Shown here piece by piece: positions 1 through 10,743 of a stretch of DNA of 64,000 nt. Below the pieces are notes generated by a model. The model saw nothing but the letters and a program-made list of their open reading frames with translations, was not told where the DNA came from and ran no database searches. Source of the stretch: Nymphalis io (Eukaryota > Arthropoda > Insecta > Lepidoptera > Nymphalidae); assembly GCF_905147045.1 (NCBI RefSeq), contig NC_065913.1, positions 1,290,001-1,354,000 of the forward strand, written 5' to 3'. The translations under genes and the position numbers were made by a program. Every line of letters begins with the position of its first letter. Positions within the stretch are counted from its first letter, which is position 1.

Positions 1-65
1 TTCCTCACGATATTTTCCTTCACCGCCATGCACGAGATGAATTACAAGCATAACAAAGGCACTGT
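1..65 (-). repeat. SINE-B fragment, cut by window edge
   Basis: The body segment TCCTCACGATATTTTCCTTC and the following CACGAGATGAATTA match the middle of SINE-B in reverse orientation. The rest of the element lies outside the window or has been lost. Confidence 0.7.
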
Positions 66-69
66 TGAA

Positions 70-218
70 AAATATTACCGATCCCTTACATCACCAATGC
101 GCCAACATCCGTAGGAACTAAGAAGTCCTGTGATAACATGCACACACATAGTCCATGCTCACACTTCAATATATAATTCGTAATGAGTGTATCTACCCAG
201 ACGTGCATGCAAAAAGCC
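70..218 (-). repeat. SINE-A fragment, degenerate
   Basis: Blocks such as CTTACATCACCAATGCGCCA and GTAGGAACTAAGA match the antisense of SINE-A. The end near AAAAAGCCCTA matches its 5' start. Many substitutions point to an old copy. Confidence 0.65.
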
Positions 219-643
219 CTAAGTAAAATGAAACAGAAAAAATCTTAAACCACCAGTCCTTAATATAGATAATTGTTAAGTAATAAATAAGGTTTATCTC
301 AGTTCATTATTATTTGTATAGCAACAAACGCTACATATAGAAAGTCCTAATATGTAATTATTACAAGGGATTACTAACCGTGGAATTTAAACCGAAATGT
401 CATGGGAATCTATGAATAAACATGAACACGAATTGAACGCTTTGTTAAACTCACTCAAAAGTACAGCTTAAAACTAAGTTAAAGTATTTGTTTTAAATTA
501 TTGCAACGTAGCCTTTTTTTAAAGTCAAATTTGCATTTACGATGTACGGATGAATTGAATGTCGATACCTTTTTGACGATTGCAATTTTTTTGTAGCTAC
601 TTCCTTAACATAAACACTACATCACTCTTCGGACTTGGTGCTA
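219..643. other. No feature seen
   Basis: AT-rich sequence without a convincing open frame, repeat or RNA. Confidence 0.6.
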
Positions 644-893
644 AATAGGTACTAACCATTCATCAGTTATTCTACCGCCAAACAGCAATAGTATTGTTGT
701 GTTCCAATTTGCAGAGGGAGTGAGCCAGTGTGATTGCAGATACGACGGACTTAACATCTTAGTTCCAAATGTTGGTGGAGCAGTAGTGATGAATGGAATG
801 GTTAATGTTTCTTACACCGCCAATAGATATGAAATATGGTGACCACTTATCATCAAGTCCATTTGCCCGTCTATATATTTCATAGGAAAAAAT
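644..893 (+). repeat. SINE-A copy, diverged, 5'-truncated
   Basis: Follows SINE-A from the CATTCATCAGTTATTCTACC block through AACATCTTAGTTCC and GGTGACCACTTATCATCA to an A-rich end. The first 30 or so bases are missing or diverged. Confidence 0.75.
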
Positions 894-898
894 AAAAG

Positions 899-1040
899 TT
901 ACAGTCTGTAAATGTCCCACAGCTGGGCTAACGAATACTCTCCCTTTGATGAGAGATAAGGGTTGGAATTTATTTCACGCTGCGCAAGCGCGTTGTTTAT
1001 AATCTCTATTGCTCGGCGGTGAAGAAAACATCGAAAGTCT
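899..1040 (-). repeat. SINE-B fragment, degenerate
   Basis: Starts with the reversed SINE-B tail (ACAGTCTGTAAATGTCCCAC, AGCTGGGCTAA) and decays toward GGCGGTGAAGAAAACATCG. The promoter head is not present. Confidence 0.6.
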
Positions 1041-1800
1041 GTAATTCTGCTACAATACATATGTGACTAACCCAACCAAATACATCCTCTACTTCCCCTC
1101 TCACACGCGGAAACAAGTTATTACATACTTTTGCTTTCCAATGACTTCATTATCAACAATAATAAACTTACCACTTTACTTTTGTTTTGTTTTGTATTTT
1201 ATAATTACTACTATAGTTCGAAACACTATATATACACTTGTCCGCCGGTCACTAACGAACCATGTCACGGATTGTTCTAATGAACATATTTACATATCGG
1301 TCATGCGTACGCGTGACGCATTGTAATTATCTTAAAATGATAACAAGATGCTGTGTTGGTCCTTGTAAGGATTTCATAAAGTTATTTTTTTTTTAAGTAA
1401 AACATGTAGTAAAGTCGTCTATTAGAGTGCAAAACTTCGAGCTTGTATTAAGATTTTTTTACGTTAATGACACGGAGTTTGAATCAAAGACTTCGAGACC
1501 TGCCTTATAAGAAAAATATTGGCGTTACAGCGCTGGTGCTTACACCATTTTCAGCAGATTAAACGTGAAGACAAATAGCATAAAAAATTGTCGAAGCTGT
1601 CTAACTTCACTTTTTTATTGGAAATCGACGGTCAAACGAATTAGAAGACAAAGTGAGCATTTGTGTAGAGCATTGTTTGGTTGTATGATTTGAAAGAGCC
1701 TTTGGGAGCAATTTTTATACATTTTTGTCTTTTCTACAAGCAAATTGGTATTCTTTGTTGTGCATTCGTTTAGACCTCTATATTTAGCCTTCCGACTATG
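1041..1800. other. No feature seen
   Basis: AT-rich. An 87-codon open frame from 1063 has no recognisable motif and AT-driven composition, so I treat it as chance. Confidence 0.55.
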
Positions 1801-1893
1801 TCACACGCATTTGGAACAGCGTGGAGGAGTAATCAACAAATTTTCTTAAAAACGAGAGAAGACCTATAGCCCAGCGATGGGACATTCACATGT
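1801..1893 (+). repeat. SINE-B 3' fragment
   Basis: GGAACAGCGTGGAGGAGTAA followed by ATAGCCCAGCGATGGGACAT matches the 3' half of SINE-B, diverged. Confidence 0.6.
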
Positions 1894-1989
1894 CATGTCA
1901 TAGTTAAGTGGTATCACTATTGTGCTCCAATTAAAAATGGAAAGGTGATAGAAGTGGGGATACCTTATGGATAGTCCACTAACCAAAGA

Positions 1990-2110
1990 CTTTGGCATTG
2001 TAACAAATATTACACATTTATATCATTGTCGCTATGGAGTTTCAAATCGAACAACAATACAAAGTATTGCTGTTTATGACGTATAATTATGACTACCACC
2101 TACCACAACC
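1990..2110 (-). repeat. SINE-A fragment, very degenerate
   Basis: The spaced matches TTGGCATTGTAACAAATATT and ACAACAATACAAAGTATTGC agree in order with antisense SINE-A. The remainder has decayed. Confidence 0.45.
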
Positions 2111-2881
2111 ACCAAATTTATAGTAGAAATAGTGTTTCTATATAAAATGATAGTTATTAGTTAAACTCCTAGATCAATTTAAAATCTTTGTACGCTTTTC
2201 GTACGTTCGTTTAGAAATAAATAAATTTTATTGTACAAAACACACGTCCGTAAAAAGGCTGCAATCAAATTACTCGAGGAGTCCCTGTAATCCTGCAATC
2301 AGATGAAAAGCTACGAAATCTAATTCTTTATGCCTTTTTATTTACATTTTTTAGTCCAAAAACGTTTGTCGAGAGCATTTTCCTGTAATTCAACATATCT
2401 ATATACATATACATAATGGTTATATAATGTTATCGTAAGAATTTAAGTTGCTAAAAAATGAAAAATTACAAATTGTTATAAGGTTAATATTGTTAATTTA
2501 TGTTTAATGAACAAATTTATTCAGAGTTAATGTATTATTTTCATTTAATTGAATGTTATTATTTATTGAAGTGTATTTATAAATTACAATAAATACATGT
2601 AAATGTGAATATCTCACTACTAAGTCTAAGCCATCTATTGAGGTTGGCTCTATAAATACATAAAAACCCCATTTTTTACTGTGTAAGTTATATCTATGTC
2701 GAATTCCGTTTAACTTTTCAACCGTGATTGACTAACAAACATTGATAAACAAATATTTGCACTTATACACAGGTCGTAATTTATTCGTTTGCTTTCAAAT
2801 TATAATTTAAAAAAGTCCTAAATATTTTTCCCAAAATGATAAATCACCGAAAGACAAGTCTTAAACGAAATGAAACGAGAA
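2111..2881. other. No feature seen
   Basis: Very AT-rich with no coding signal, repeat or RNA that I can support. Confidence 0.55.
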
Positions 2882-3476
2882 TAACAGCTTGTGAATATCT
2901 CATTACTGGGCTAAAGCGTCCTATTCCTTCGAAGAGATGGTTTGGAGCTCATTTCACCACGCTGATCCAATTCGGGTTGGGATTAACATGTGGCGGATAC
3001 ACATGGTGGTAGAGCTTTGTGCAAGCTCGTCTGGGTAGGTACCACCCACTCATCAGATATTCTACCGCAAAACAGCAGTACTTAGTATTGTTGTGTTCCG
3101 GTTTAAAGGGTGAGTGAGCCAGTGTAATTACAGGCACAAGGGACATAACATCTTAGTTCCCAAGGTTGGTGGCGCATTAGTGATGTAAGCGATGGTTAAC
3201 ATTTCTTACAATGCCAATGTCTAAGGGCGTTTGGTGACCACTTAGCATCAGGTGGCCCATATGCTCGTCCGCCTTCCTATTCTATAAAAAAAAAAAAACA
3301 TGTGGCAGAATTTCAATGAAATTAAACACATGCAGGTTTCCTCACCATCCTTAACCGCTGATCACAGGATGAAGACAAATTTAATACGCGAAAATTAAAC
3401 GGTGCTTGCCTGGGCTTGAACCTTCGTTTAACAATCAATTCTAACCACTGGGTCATCTCTATTCATAAGCAAGTGT
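2882..3476 (-). mobile_element. SINE-B, split by a SINE-A insertion
   Basis: An old, diverged SINE-B in reverse orientation. The 3' part runs from AACAGCTTGTGAATATCTC to AACATGTGGCGGA (ending at 2997). The 5' part resumes with AACATGTGGCAGA at 3297 and runs to the tRNA-like head, where the B box and CTAACCACTGGGTCATCTC are still visible. The 13-bp block repeated on both sides of the inserted element, with one mismatch, is a target-site duplication. Confidence 0.85.
2998..3298 (+). mobile_element. SINE-A, nearly full length, inserted in SINE-B
   Basis: Complete SINE-A from CACATGGTGGTAGAGC to a 13-nt A tail. It is flanked by 13-bp target-site duplications (2985-2997 and 3297-3309). This is the best evidence in the window that SINE-A moves by LINE-type retroposition. 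The antisense 65-codon frame inside it is not a gene. Confidence 0.9.
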
Positions 3477-3726
3477 AAGTGTAATATACAAATTCGAAAC
3501 TGCGACGAGTACATACACAAAATCAACACAGAAAATTTGTTAAACGTAAATATTATTCAAAAACAAATTAGATCTTATAGTTCGAATATTTGGACAGCGC
3601 ACAGAAAGTAAACAAAACTATATGTTCGTCGTCGATTAAAATGCGAATATGCGAAACGTATGAGCTTTCAAAGTTCATTATATTTTCATTTATATTAATA
3701 TTCCAGTAAGGCTGTCTATATATGTT

Positions 3727-3977
3727 ATACTAATATTATAAAGAGAAAAGATTTGATTTTTTTTTTGTATGTTTGTAATGAATAAACTCAAAAACTACTA
3801 CACCGATTTTAAAAATTCTTTCACTTACAGAAATCTACATTATCAGCAAATAAAACAAGCTATATTTCATCTTCAAAAAAAAATGGAAATCCATACATAT
3901 AAAATTGGAATAATGCAACCGAAGGTATCAATTTTTATTATGTCATAATCAAAGACGAAGTCTGGTCCGCTAGTCTT
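3727..3977 (+). mobile_element. Helitron-like short non-autonomous element
   Basis: Begins ATACTAATATTATAAAGAG and contains the common lepidopteran phrase CTACACCGATTTTAAAAATTC. It ends GACGAAGTCTGGTCCGCTAGT. A CTAG end followed by T and a GC-rich segment just inside it fit the Helitron 3' end rule. I recall similar repeats in Lepidoptera. No transposase is encoded. The class assignment is inference. Confidence 0.55.
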
Positions 3978-4349
3978 CTATAAACACCATCAGCCACTTA
4001 CAGCTTTCAAATGCATACTATAGAGATATAATTTGATTGTCAAATTTTCCTATTACATCTACATTGATATTGATTTCTGTATTCTTGGATCCGAGACTTT
4101 GGTTTCTGTGTCTCTGTCAAACCCCCTGACGTCGATTTGTAATTATATACACTATTTGGATTGTCATGTACTGATTTGAAGGTTCACTGAGCTTAATACC
4201 ATGGGACTTATCACGTGTTAATTCAAATTCCATAGCTAGTATATATGTTATATTGTTTATTAAACCATTAATGAATTTAAAGCTTATTACATAAAATAAT
4301 GAATGTTAGAATGTAATATAGTATCCTAATTTACCTTCCAAATTCAATA
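3978..4349. other. No feature seen
   Basis: AT-rich, with neither gene nor repeat recognised. Confidence 0.5.
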
Positions 4350-4642
4350 CAGTAACAGCTTGTGAATGTCCCACTTTTTTATATGGGGTAACTGATGGTA
4401 ATTGGTCACCAACGCCTATAGACTATATGTAATGTAAGAAATGTTGAACTTCGCTTACATTGCCACTGTGCCACCAACCTTGGGAACTAAGATGTTATGT
4501 CCCTTGTGCCTGTAATAACACTGGCTCACTCACCCTTCAAATCGAGATACAACAATACCAAGTACTGCTGTTTTGTTACAGAATATCTGATGAGTGGGTG
4601 GTACCTACCCAAACAAGTTTGCACGAAGCCCTACCACCATTA
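4350..4642 (-). mobile_element. Chimeric SINE: SINE-A body with SINE-B 3' tail
   Basis: Read on the minus strand, a full SINE-A body ends CAGTTACCCCATATAAAAAA. It then continues without a break into GTGGGACATTCACAAGCTGT and TACTG, the 3' end of SINE-B (4350-4374). The rest of SINE-B is absent on the far side. The copy at 7451 has the same junction, AAAAAAGTGGG, after the same subfamily-specific sequence, which suggests an inherited fusion. The alternative is SINE-A inserted in SINE-B followed by deletion. Confidence 0.65.
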
Positions 4643-5268
4643 AGTCATCAATATAACAGATAATACCTATATTTCTGTGTCATCTATAATCGTAGTATAT
4701 TAGTGTTTAAAAACTAAAATAAAAAATTATAAGCAACGTAGGTATTATCTTGTGCATGATGTCGAAAGACATTTGGCGTAAAATAGCAATTGTTTTATTG
4801 GCAGAGCGTACTGGCGGAATATTTGGCAACAATTTGACATTCACGTTAAGCACTAATACTTTGAAGCTAATGTTTATTCGGAGGAATCGTTTATTTATAT
4901 GAAAGACAAATAATAATTAAATAATAATCCATTCTGTACATGTAGATAATCGTAATAATTAAAGTACTCAATTTTGTCTTGAACATTTTCTGAATCGCGC
5001 TAACGTTTTGTTCTTTTCAATGTTTATAGGGTCGCTATGTATATCGTCGGGTATGAATAACTGACTATTGTGCTTAGAGTTGGCTTATACGATAAAGAAA
5101 GGCGAATTCAATATTTATTAACTTTTTGTCAGAAAACCGTGACGTCTATTGCTATTTTATATATAAAACAGTTAAGTGTATATGTGTGAGATGTGTGTGT
5201 AGTGTGTCGTGTTTGTGACTGAATGGGGAATGTAAATGTATGTGTAAATTTATATTACATTCTTCCTG
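4643..5268. other. No gene seen; short GT-rich tract
   Basis: AT-rich, with a GTGT-rich low-complexity run at about 5178-5215. No other feature was found. Confidence 0.5.
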
Positions 5269-5281
5269 CTATGTATTATAA

Positions 5282-5580
5282 AAAGTAACAGTAACAGCCT
5301 GTGAATGTCCCACTGGGCTAAGCCTCTCCCTTTTGAGGAGAAGGTTTGGAGCTCCACCACGCTGCTGAAATGCGGATTGGTAGAATACACATGTGGCATA
5401 ATTTCAATGAAATTAGACAAATGCAGGTTTCCTCACAATGTTTTCCTTCACCGTCAAGCACGAGATGAATTATAAACACAAATTAAGCATAAGAAAATAC
5501 AGTGGTGCTTGCCCGGGTTTGATCCCATGATCATCGGTCAAGATTCACGCGTTCTAACCACTGGGCCCTCTCGGCTTTTT
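5282..5580 (-). mobile_element. SINE-B, full length with 13-bp target duplication
   Basis: Complete reverse-orientation copy from the AGTAACAGTAACAGCC tail to the head, where CACTGGGCCCTCTCGGC reverses the A box and GGGTTTGATCCCA the B box. A perfect 13-bp repeat, CTATGTATTATAA, flanks it (5269-5281 and 5581-5593). A 6-base gap after CCCACT and a few substitutions mark it as moderately old. Confidence 0.92.
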
Positions 5581-5755
5581 CTATGTATTATAATAATAAA
5601 AATATTTATTATATTCACAAAACAATGTTTTTATTTATTTATTCTATATATATTTATAGGTTTTCTTTAATAGTTTATGTTTACGATTGAACTCGCTTGT
5701 GAGCGGGACAGGTGTTAGGTTAGGTAGCCTGTCCTTTTCTATATTCCAGACAAAA

Positions 5756-6007
5756 GACGAGCAGGTTGGCGTGGTTGGTAGATACTTGCCTTTCACGCCG
5801 AAGGTTGTGGGTTCGATTCCCACCCAGGACAGACATTTGTGTGCATGAACATGTCTGTTTGTCTTGAGTCTGGGTGTAATTATCTATATAAGTACGTATT
5901 TAAAAAAGAAAAGTAGTATATAGCACAAGGTTTGTACAAGCTTAATTTGGAATCAGATGGCCGTGTGTGAAAAATGTCCCAGGATATTATAATTATTATT
6001 ATTATAA
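5756..6007 (+). mobile_element. SINE-C, full length
   Basis: The tRNA-derived head has an A box (TTGGCGTGGTTGGTAGATAC) and a B box (GGGTTCGATTCCC). The anticodon-loop region CTTTCAC resembles tRNA-Glu(UUC). The body has ACAGACATTTGTGTGCATGA, GTCTGGGTGTAATTATC and GGCCGTGTGTGAAAAATGTC, ending in an ATT-rich tail. A weak 8-bp flanking match (AGACAAAA/AGGCAAAA) may be the target duplication. Confidence 0.85.
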
Positions 6008-6416
6008 AGTAGGCAAAATTTCATAAATCTGACTCGAATTTTAATAACCTTTTTTTCTTTTTTAATTCAGTAATTACTGAACTGATCTTCACATGAACTA
6101 TCTGCACTATATTAAATTGGTTATCACAGTTAATAAACTTTACTTGTGAAACAAAGATAAAGATTTAATAATTTAATAAGATTTTGATTAGAAAACTTTT
6201 GAATGGACAAAATATTTGTTCCTTTGTCTAGACATGCTTTAAACTTAACAGATTAAAATGAGTTGTGTTTTATTGAATTTAATTAATATAAAGACTCATT
6301 ATACTCCTTCAAATTAAAATAATTTTAAGTTATATTTTATTTATGATAGAATTCGCAGAACACGTTTACTTAGCGGTACTGTTCTTAAGAACAGATGTTA
6401 AATATTAATTGTCACT
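6008..6416. other. No feature seen
   Basis: AT-rich interval with nothing I can support. Confidence 0.5.
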
Positions 6417-6818
6417 TGACGGTAAGTGGTCACCACTGTCATAGAAATTGGCATTTCGATGTTATATGTCACGTGTCAATGGCAAACATTTGTGATGTTA
6501 TATGTGTGTATAATTACAGTGATTCTCTCACCTCATTCTACTGGTGGTAGGGCTTTGTGCAAGCTCGTCTGGGTAGGTACCACCCACTCATCAGATATTC
6601 TACCGCAAAACAGCAATACTTGATATTGTTGTGTTCCGGTTTGAAGGGTGAGTGAGCCAGTGTAATTACAGGCACAAGGGACATAAAATCTTAGTTCCCA
6701 AGGTTGGTGGCGCATTGGCTATAAGCGATGGTTGACATTTCTTACAATGCCAAAGTCTAAGGGCGTTTGGTGACCACTTACCATCAGGTGGCCCATATGC
6801 TCGTCCACCTTCCTATTC

Positions 6819-6908
<90 letters not shown>

Positions 6909-7013
6909 CTTTAAACCGGAACAAAACAATTCTAAGTATTTAAGTTTCCGGTTGTAGAATATGTAATGAGGGTTCGGTACGTACCTAGACGGGTTTGCAC
7001 GAAGCCACCACCA
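6417..7013 (-). mobile_element. Old SINE-A, split by a younger SINE-A
   Basis: The left part (to about 6532) is antisense SINE-A 3' half, GGTAAGTGGTCACC through ATTACAGTGATTCTCTCACC. The right part (from 6907) resumes at the next position, CCCTTTAAACCGGAACA, and runs to the 5' start GCACGAAGCCACCACCA. The two parts join in the correct order once the insert is removed. Confidence 0.8.
6533..6906 (+). mobile_element. Young SINE-A with 85-nt A tail, inserted in SINE-A
   Basis: Full-length copy that closely matches the copy at 47197 (shared TTGATATTG, CATAAAATCTTAG and GGTTGACATT variants). Its tail is an uninterrupted run of 85 A (6822-6906), far longer than in any other copy here, which suggests a recent insertion. 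No clear target duplication is visible beyond a few bases. Open frames made of poly-F through the tract are artefacts. Confidence 0.9.
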
Positions 7014-7450
7014 GCTTACCATCAAGTAAATAATCAGCTTACGAATAGCTTTGTTACGAAGCCAATGTTTAATAAAATCCATTTTTAAAATATTTTATCG
7101 GAAGTCCATCAAAATAATTAAAATAGTAATTAATATGCAGTTTAATTAGTCTGAACAATAATAGAGCAAGTCGTCCAATAAAGGTAGGGACAACAAACAG
7201 CCGTGAACGAAATGAGGGTATAAAATTAAAAACTGCGATGGCGGGCGTCTCATTAACTTCTCCTGGCTAGAATTAAACTGTTGCAGACTTAATGAATGGC
7301 TTTAAACTGAATTAATAAAATTTAATGGACGCGGTGTAATATTAATTATTTATTTATTGGAACATAAAAAAGTTAACATTAACAAATGTGATTGTTAACA
7401 GCTATATCAGTCATAGACTGTGTTATAGCCCACCTCCAGGAAGGAGACAC
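7014..7450. other. No feature seen
   Basis: AT-rich with no recognisable coding or repeat content. Confidence 0.5.
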
Positions 7451-7800
7451 TTTTACTGGTGATAGAGCTTTGTGCAAGCTCCTCTGGGTAGGTGCCACCC
7501 ACTCATCAGATAATGTAGCGCAAAACAGCAATACTTGGTATTGTTGTGTTCTTACTTGAAGGGTGAGTGAGCCATTGTAATTACAGGCACAAGGGGACAT
7601 AACATCTTACTTTCCAAGGAAGGTAGCGCATTGGCGATGGAATGGATGGTTAACATTTCTTACAATGTCAATGTTTATGGGCGTTGGTGACCAATTACCA
7701 TCAGTTACCCCATATAAAAAAGTGGGCTGAGCATATGGGCCACCTGATGCTAAGTGATCAGGTGACCCATATGCTCATCCGCCTACCTATTATATAAAAA
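7451..7800 (+). mobile_element. SINE-A, rearranged 3' end with inverted duplication
   Basis: A normal SINE-A body up to GGTGACCAATTACCATCAG, then TTACCCCATATAAAAAAGTGGG, the same chimeric junction as in the copy at 4350. After this comes a second SINE-A 3' end preceded by its own inverted copy: arms at 7729-7748 and 7757-7776, 20 bp with one mismatch, around an 8-nt loop. It ends in a short A tail. Confidence 0.8.
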
Positions 7801-7826
7801 AGACAGTGTTCCAATATACAATATAC

Positions 7827-8107
7827 ATAATTTGTGAATGTCCCACTGCTGGGCTAAGACCTCCTCTCCCTTTTGAGGAGAAGGTTTGTAGCTTATTCCA
7901 CCACGCTGCTCCAATGCGGGTTGGTAGAATACACAGTGGCATAATTTCAATAAAATTTGACACATGCAGGTTTCCTCACGATGTTTTCCCTCACCGTCAA
8001 GCACGAAATGAATTATAATCACAAATTAAGCACGTGAAAATTCAGTGGTGCTTGCCCGGGTTTGAACCCACGATCGTCGGTTAAGATTCACGCGTTCTAA
8101 CCACTTT
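7827..8107 (-). mobile_element. SINE-B, head truncated
   Basis: A reverse copy from TTTGTGAATGTCCCACTGC through the full body to the B box (GGGTTTGAACCCAC) and CACGCGTTCTAACCAC, where it stops before the A box. It is well conserved otherwise. Confidence 0.88.
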
Positions 8108-9552
8108 TGTACTTCACATATATTTTGCTTTTTCATATTTGGTATTTAGTTTGAACACGTGTATATTAATCAAGGATTGTGGATTATAACCCAAGGCAAG
8201 CCCAATATTTTACTTTAATTTTTATTTAATTTCCACTTTAGACATGTTTCAGAAAAACACAGTCGGAATGTTAACTGAAAAGTGACTGCGCAGTCTGTTT
8301 GCCGTCAGATCTAAGTCGGCTTCTAAGAGCTGCAAACTGGCAGGCAGTTGTAGTGCAGATCATGTGTACTCGTAGTTTATTATTATCAAGAACCGGATGC
8401 TTCAAAACCAAGTCGCCAAGTGCGGGTCACCGCTTGCACTATTCAGTATGTGATATTGGCGCTGGTTTTTTCTTTTTTATTGTTAGTGAGTATGTGTAAG
8501 GCTTTAATATAGATTAAAGACTGCCACGTCGGCTTAGTGACTAACTAATAAAGCTACAGATATCGAGATACTGCTGCAAAGATGTTGACATTTTTCGAGT
8601 GTAATAAATACTTTTAATATTTAAATGCATATGTTTCAATCCGGTGGTCCGATGGAGCTAATTAAACATTTTTGAATCACGCTGGCTAGATATATATAGT
8701 CTAGAACAGCATTGTAAACTGATCTTCCCACCACAACGGAAACCTCAAACTTCAAGGCTTCAAACTCAGTACTTACCCCTACCACTTGCTGTCTAAACTT
8801 TTTTCTATCATCCATTGCACTCTAAACTTTTTTAGTTTTTTTCATTTTTACTAAAAAACAGCTGGACTGATTTTGCTGAAAACTTATTCAGTTTTAATGA
8901 TATAATTACGAGTCGAATGAGCTCTGTCCCATGTCAATATCATTTTTGGTTCGCAAGATAATAGAGGCGAAAGATAATTCCGAACGTAATACTAACATAC
9001 GCACATATGTACATACACACACATACATTTCTATAAAAACGTTGGATTTTGATTCCAGTGACCTTGAAACGTTGGGAGTTCACAAAATCGGCCCCATTAG
9101 ATCAACTTCCTCTGGGAAGTTGATTATAAAAATAAATTTAAATTTGAAAAAAAATATATAAAGCCGCATCCAACAATTCGTAACGTATGTAACCTCATCA
9201 GGGGTATTTCTATTGTGTCGGCCGTAACAGTCGCCCCGGAGAAAAAAGCATCGTAACCCAAAATATACCACTATTGGTACTATGTTTGAATAATTTAGTA
9301 CAATTTGAATATTTCTTTGAGTAAATAAAATATTGAGAAGGATTTCCATAATAAACATCTTTTGCGAGCTTTGAAAATTTATTGTTTAGTTAAATTATTT
9401 GTTTCTCTTTGTTTTTAAATACGTTTCTATAAAGATTGAGGATTTATTAATTAATTTTTATTATTTAGAAAAGTCTTCCTTATCGATTGATATACATTGC
9501 TGTATTATTAATCACTTTGTATAGTTTTATTTATCTTTATAATAAGATAAAC
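8108..9552. other. Intergenic; one GC-richer unique patch and a hairpin
   Basis: No gene was recognised. At 8283-8470 the base composition is clearly higher in G+C than the surroundings and matches no repeat family here. A 66-codon frame there has no known motif. At 9101-9124 there is a perfect 10-bp inverted repeat (ATCAACTTCC, TCTG loop, GGAAGTTGAT). The rest is AT-rich. Confidence 0.5.
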
Positions 9553-9640
9553 CGATTTGGCTCTGTGGTGTAACATGTGAATTTTAATTGAAGATTCCGG
9601 GTCCAACCCGGACTGACCATTGAGTTACACGAGTCAGTTA
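9553..9640 (+). repeat. tRNA-like SINE head, isolated
   Basis: CCGATTTGGCTCTGTGGTG resembles an A box, and CCGGGTCCAACCCGGA resembles a T arm/B box. The spacing and the intervening GTGAATTTTAATTGAAGATT recall the SINE-B head. No SINE-B body follows, and the cloverleaf is broken, so this is not a tRNA gene. Confidence 0.45.
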
Positions 9641-9667
9641 GAGAATAGGCAGTGTTGATATTACCTA

Positions 9668-9838
9668 AACTGTTTTCGATCGTGTAGGATTACAATACCA
9701 TCGGATTATGGGAGTGCGGGAATAAAGAGTGCACCTACGTTTGTGCACACACTTGTGCACTATAATATATCCTGTGCAGTTGGCTACACTCTCTTGAGAT
9801 TGGCCGCCGTGACCAAAATCGATGAGGAAGTTATCCCA
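9668..9838 (+). repeat. SINE-D 3' fragment
   Basis: Matches the SINE-D body: ACCATCGGATTATGGGAGTG, GAGTGCACCTACGTTTGTGC, CACTTGTGCACTATAATATA, CTCTTGAGATTGGCCGCCGT. The 5' head is missing. Confidence 0.7.
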
Positions 9839-9840
9839 TC

Positions 9841-10446
9841 GGATACCATATATGCTATCGCATTGGATTACGAGAGCAAGATAATAGTAAGTAGACTTGT
9901 ATTTGCTGAATAGTTGGCTATCTTCCATTGATGGTGGCCACTGCGACTAAAGTCATTCAGTCATTCACCATTCGTTGCTCCCACCAAACAAAGCTCCAAG
10001 TCACTATCCAATCACACAGGTTCACTTTTTCCAGTTGTGGGAATCCGCTCAATAATTTTTAACCATACTTTTCGGAATGATCTTAAAATTATGACGTCAC
10101 GATAGATTGATGACGTAATTCCCCCGGATTATGTCCACTTTGGTAAATTAAAAAAGTTACTTAACGAGTGATTACGTTAAATAGCCTTCGAATTTTCCTT
10201 ACGAATTTCTCTCTGAGGATTAGTGCGGCGGCGGTTTTTGAAATTTTCAACGAAATATAATGTTAAGAATTAAACATTTTTTTAAGGAAGTGACCTGCCT
10301 CCGGCTTTGCACGGGTAGAATAAGGGTCTCAAAAGTTTAAGAAAAGTTCTCGTTTTTTGGGTCTAAGCCTTCGCTGGTATATGCAAAGCACCTTAACAAA
10401 GTTTCATCACAAACAGAATAATAGCTTACGAACGCAGAGACAGTAG
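9841..10446. other. No gene; possible Helitron-like end
   Basis: AT-rich. At about 10290-10320 the phrase CCTCCGGCTTTGCACGGGTAG resembles Helitron-like 3' sequence seen elsewhere in the window, but no start was found. Confidence 0.4.
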
Positions 10447-10743
10447 TACAGTACAGTAACAGCCTGTTAATGTCCCACTGCTGGGCTAAGGCCTCCTCTT
10501 CATTTTGAGGAGAAGTTTTTGAGCTTATTCCACCACGCTGCTCTAATGCGGGTTGGTAGAATACACATGTGGCGAATTTCAATTAAATTAGACATATGCA
10601 GGTTTCCTCACGATGTTTTTCTTCACCGCCAAGCAAAAGATGAATTATAAACACACACAATTAAGCACATGAATATTCAGTGGTGCTTGACCACTTTGCT
10701 TGTTAAGATTCACGCGTTCTAACCATTAGGCCATCTCGGCTCT
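10447..10743 (-). mobile_element. SINE-B, near full length
   Basis: A reverse copy with an (ACAGT)n tail at the left and TAGGCCATCTCGGCTC head at the right. Part of the B-box region is deleted (GTGCTTGACCACTTTGCTTG replaces the usual CCCGGGTTTGAACCC), so it should be a poor pol III template. Confidence 0.88.

Noticed and set aside
5756..5830. SINE-C heads as possible tRNA-Glu genes
   Set aside because: The acceptor ends do not pair, the head continues into a fixed SINE body, and the same unit occurs in several places.
6813..7082. 89-codon frame with a long poly-F run
   Set aside because: It is the reverse reading of the 85-nt A tail of a SINE-A.
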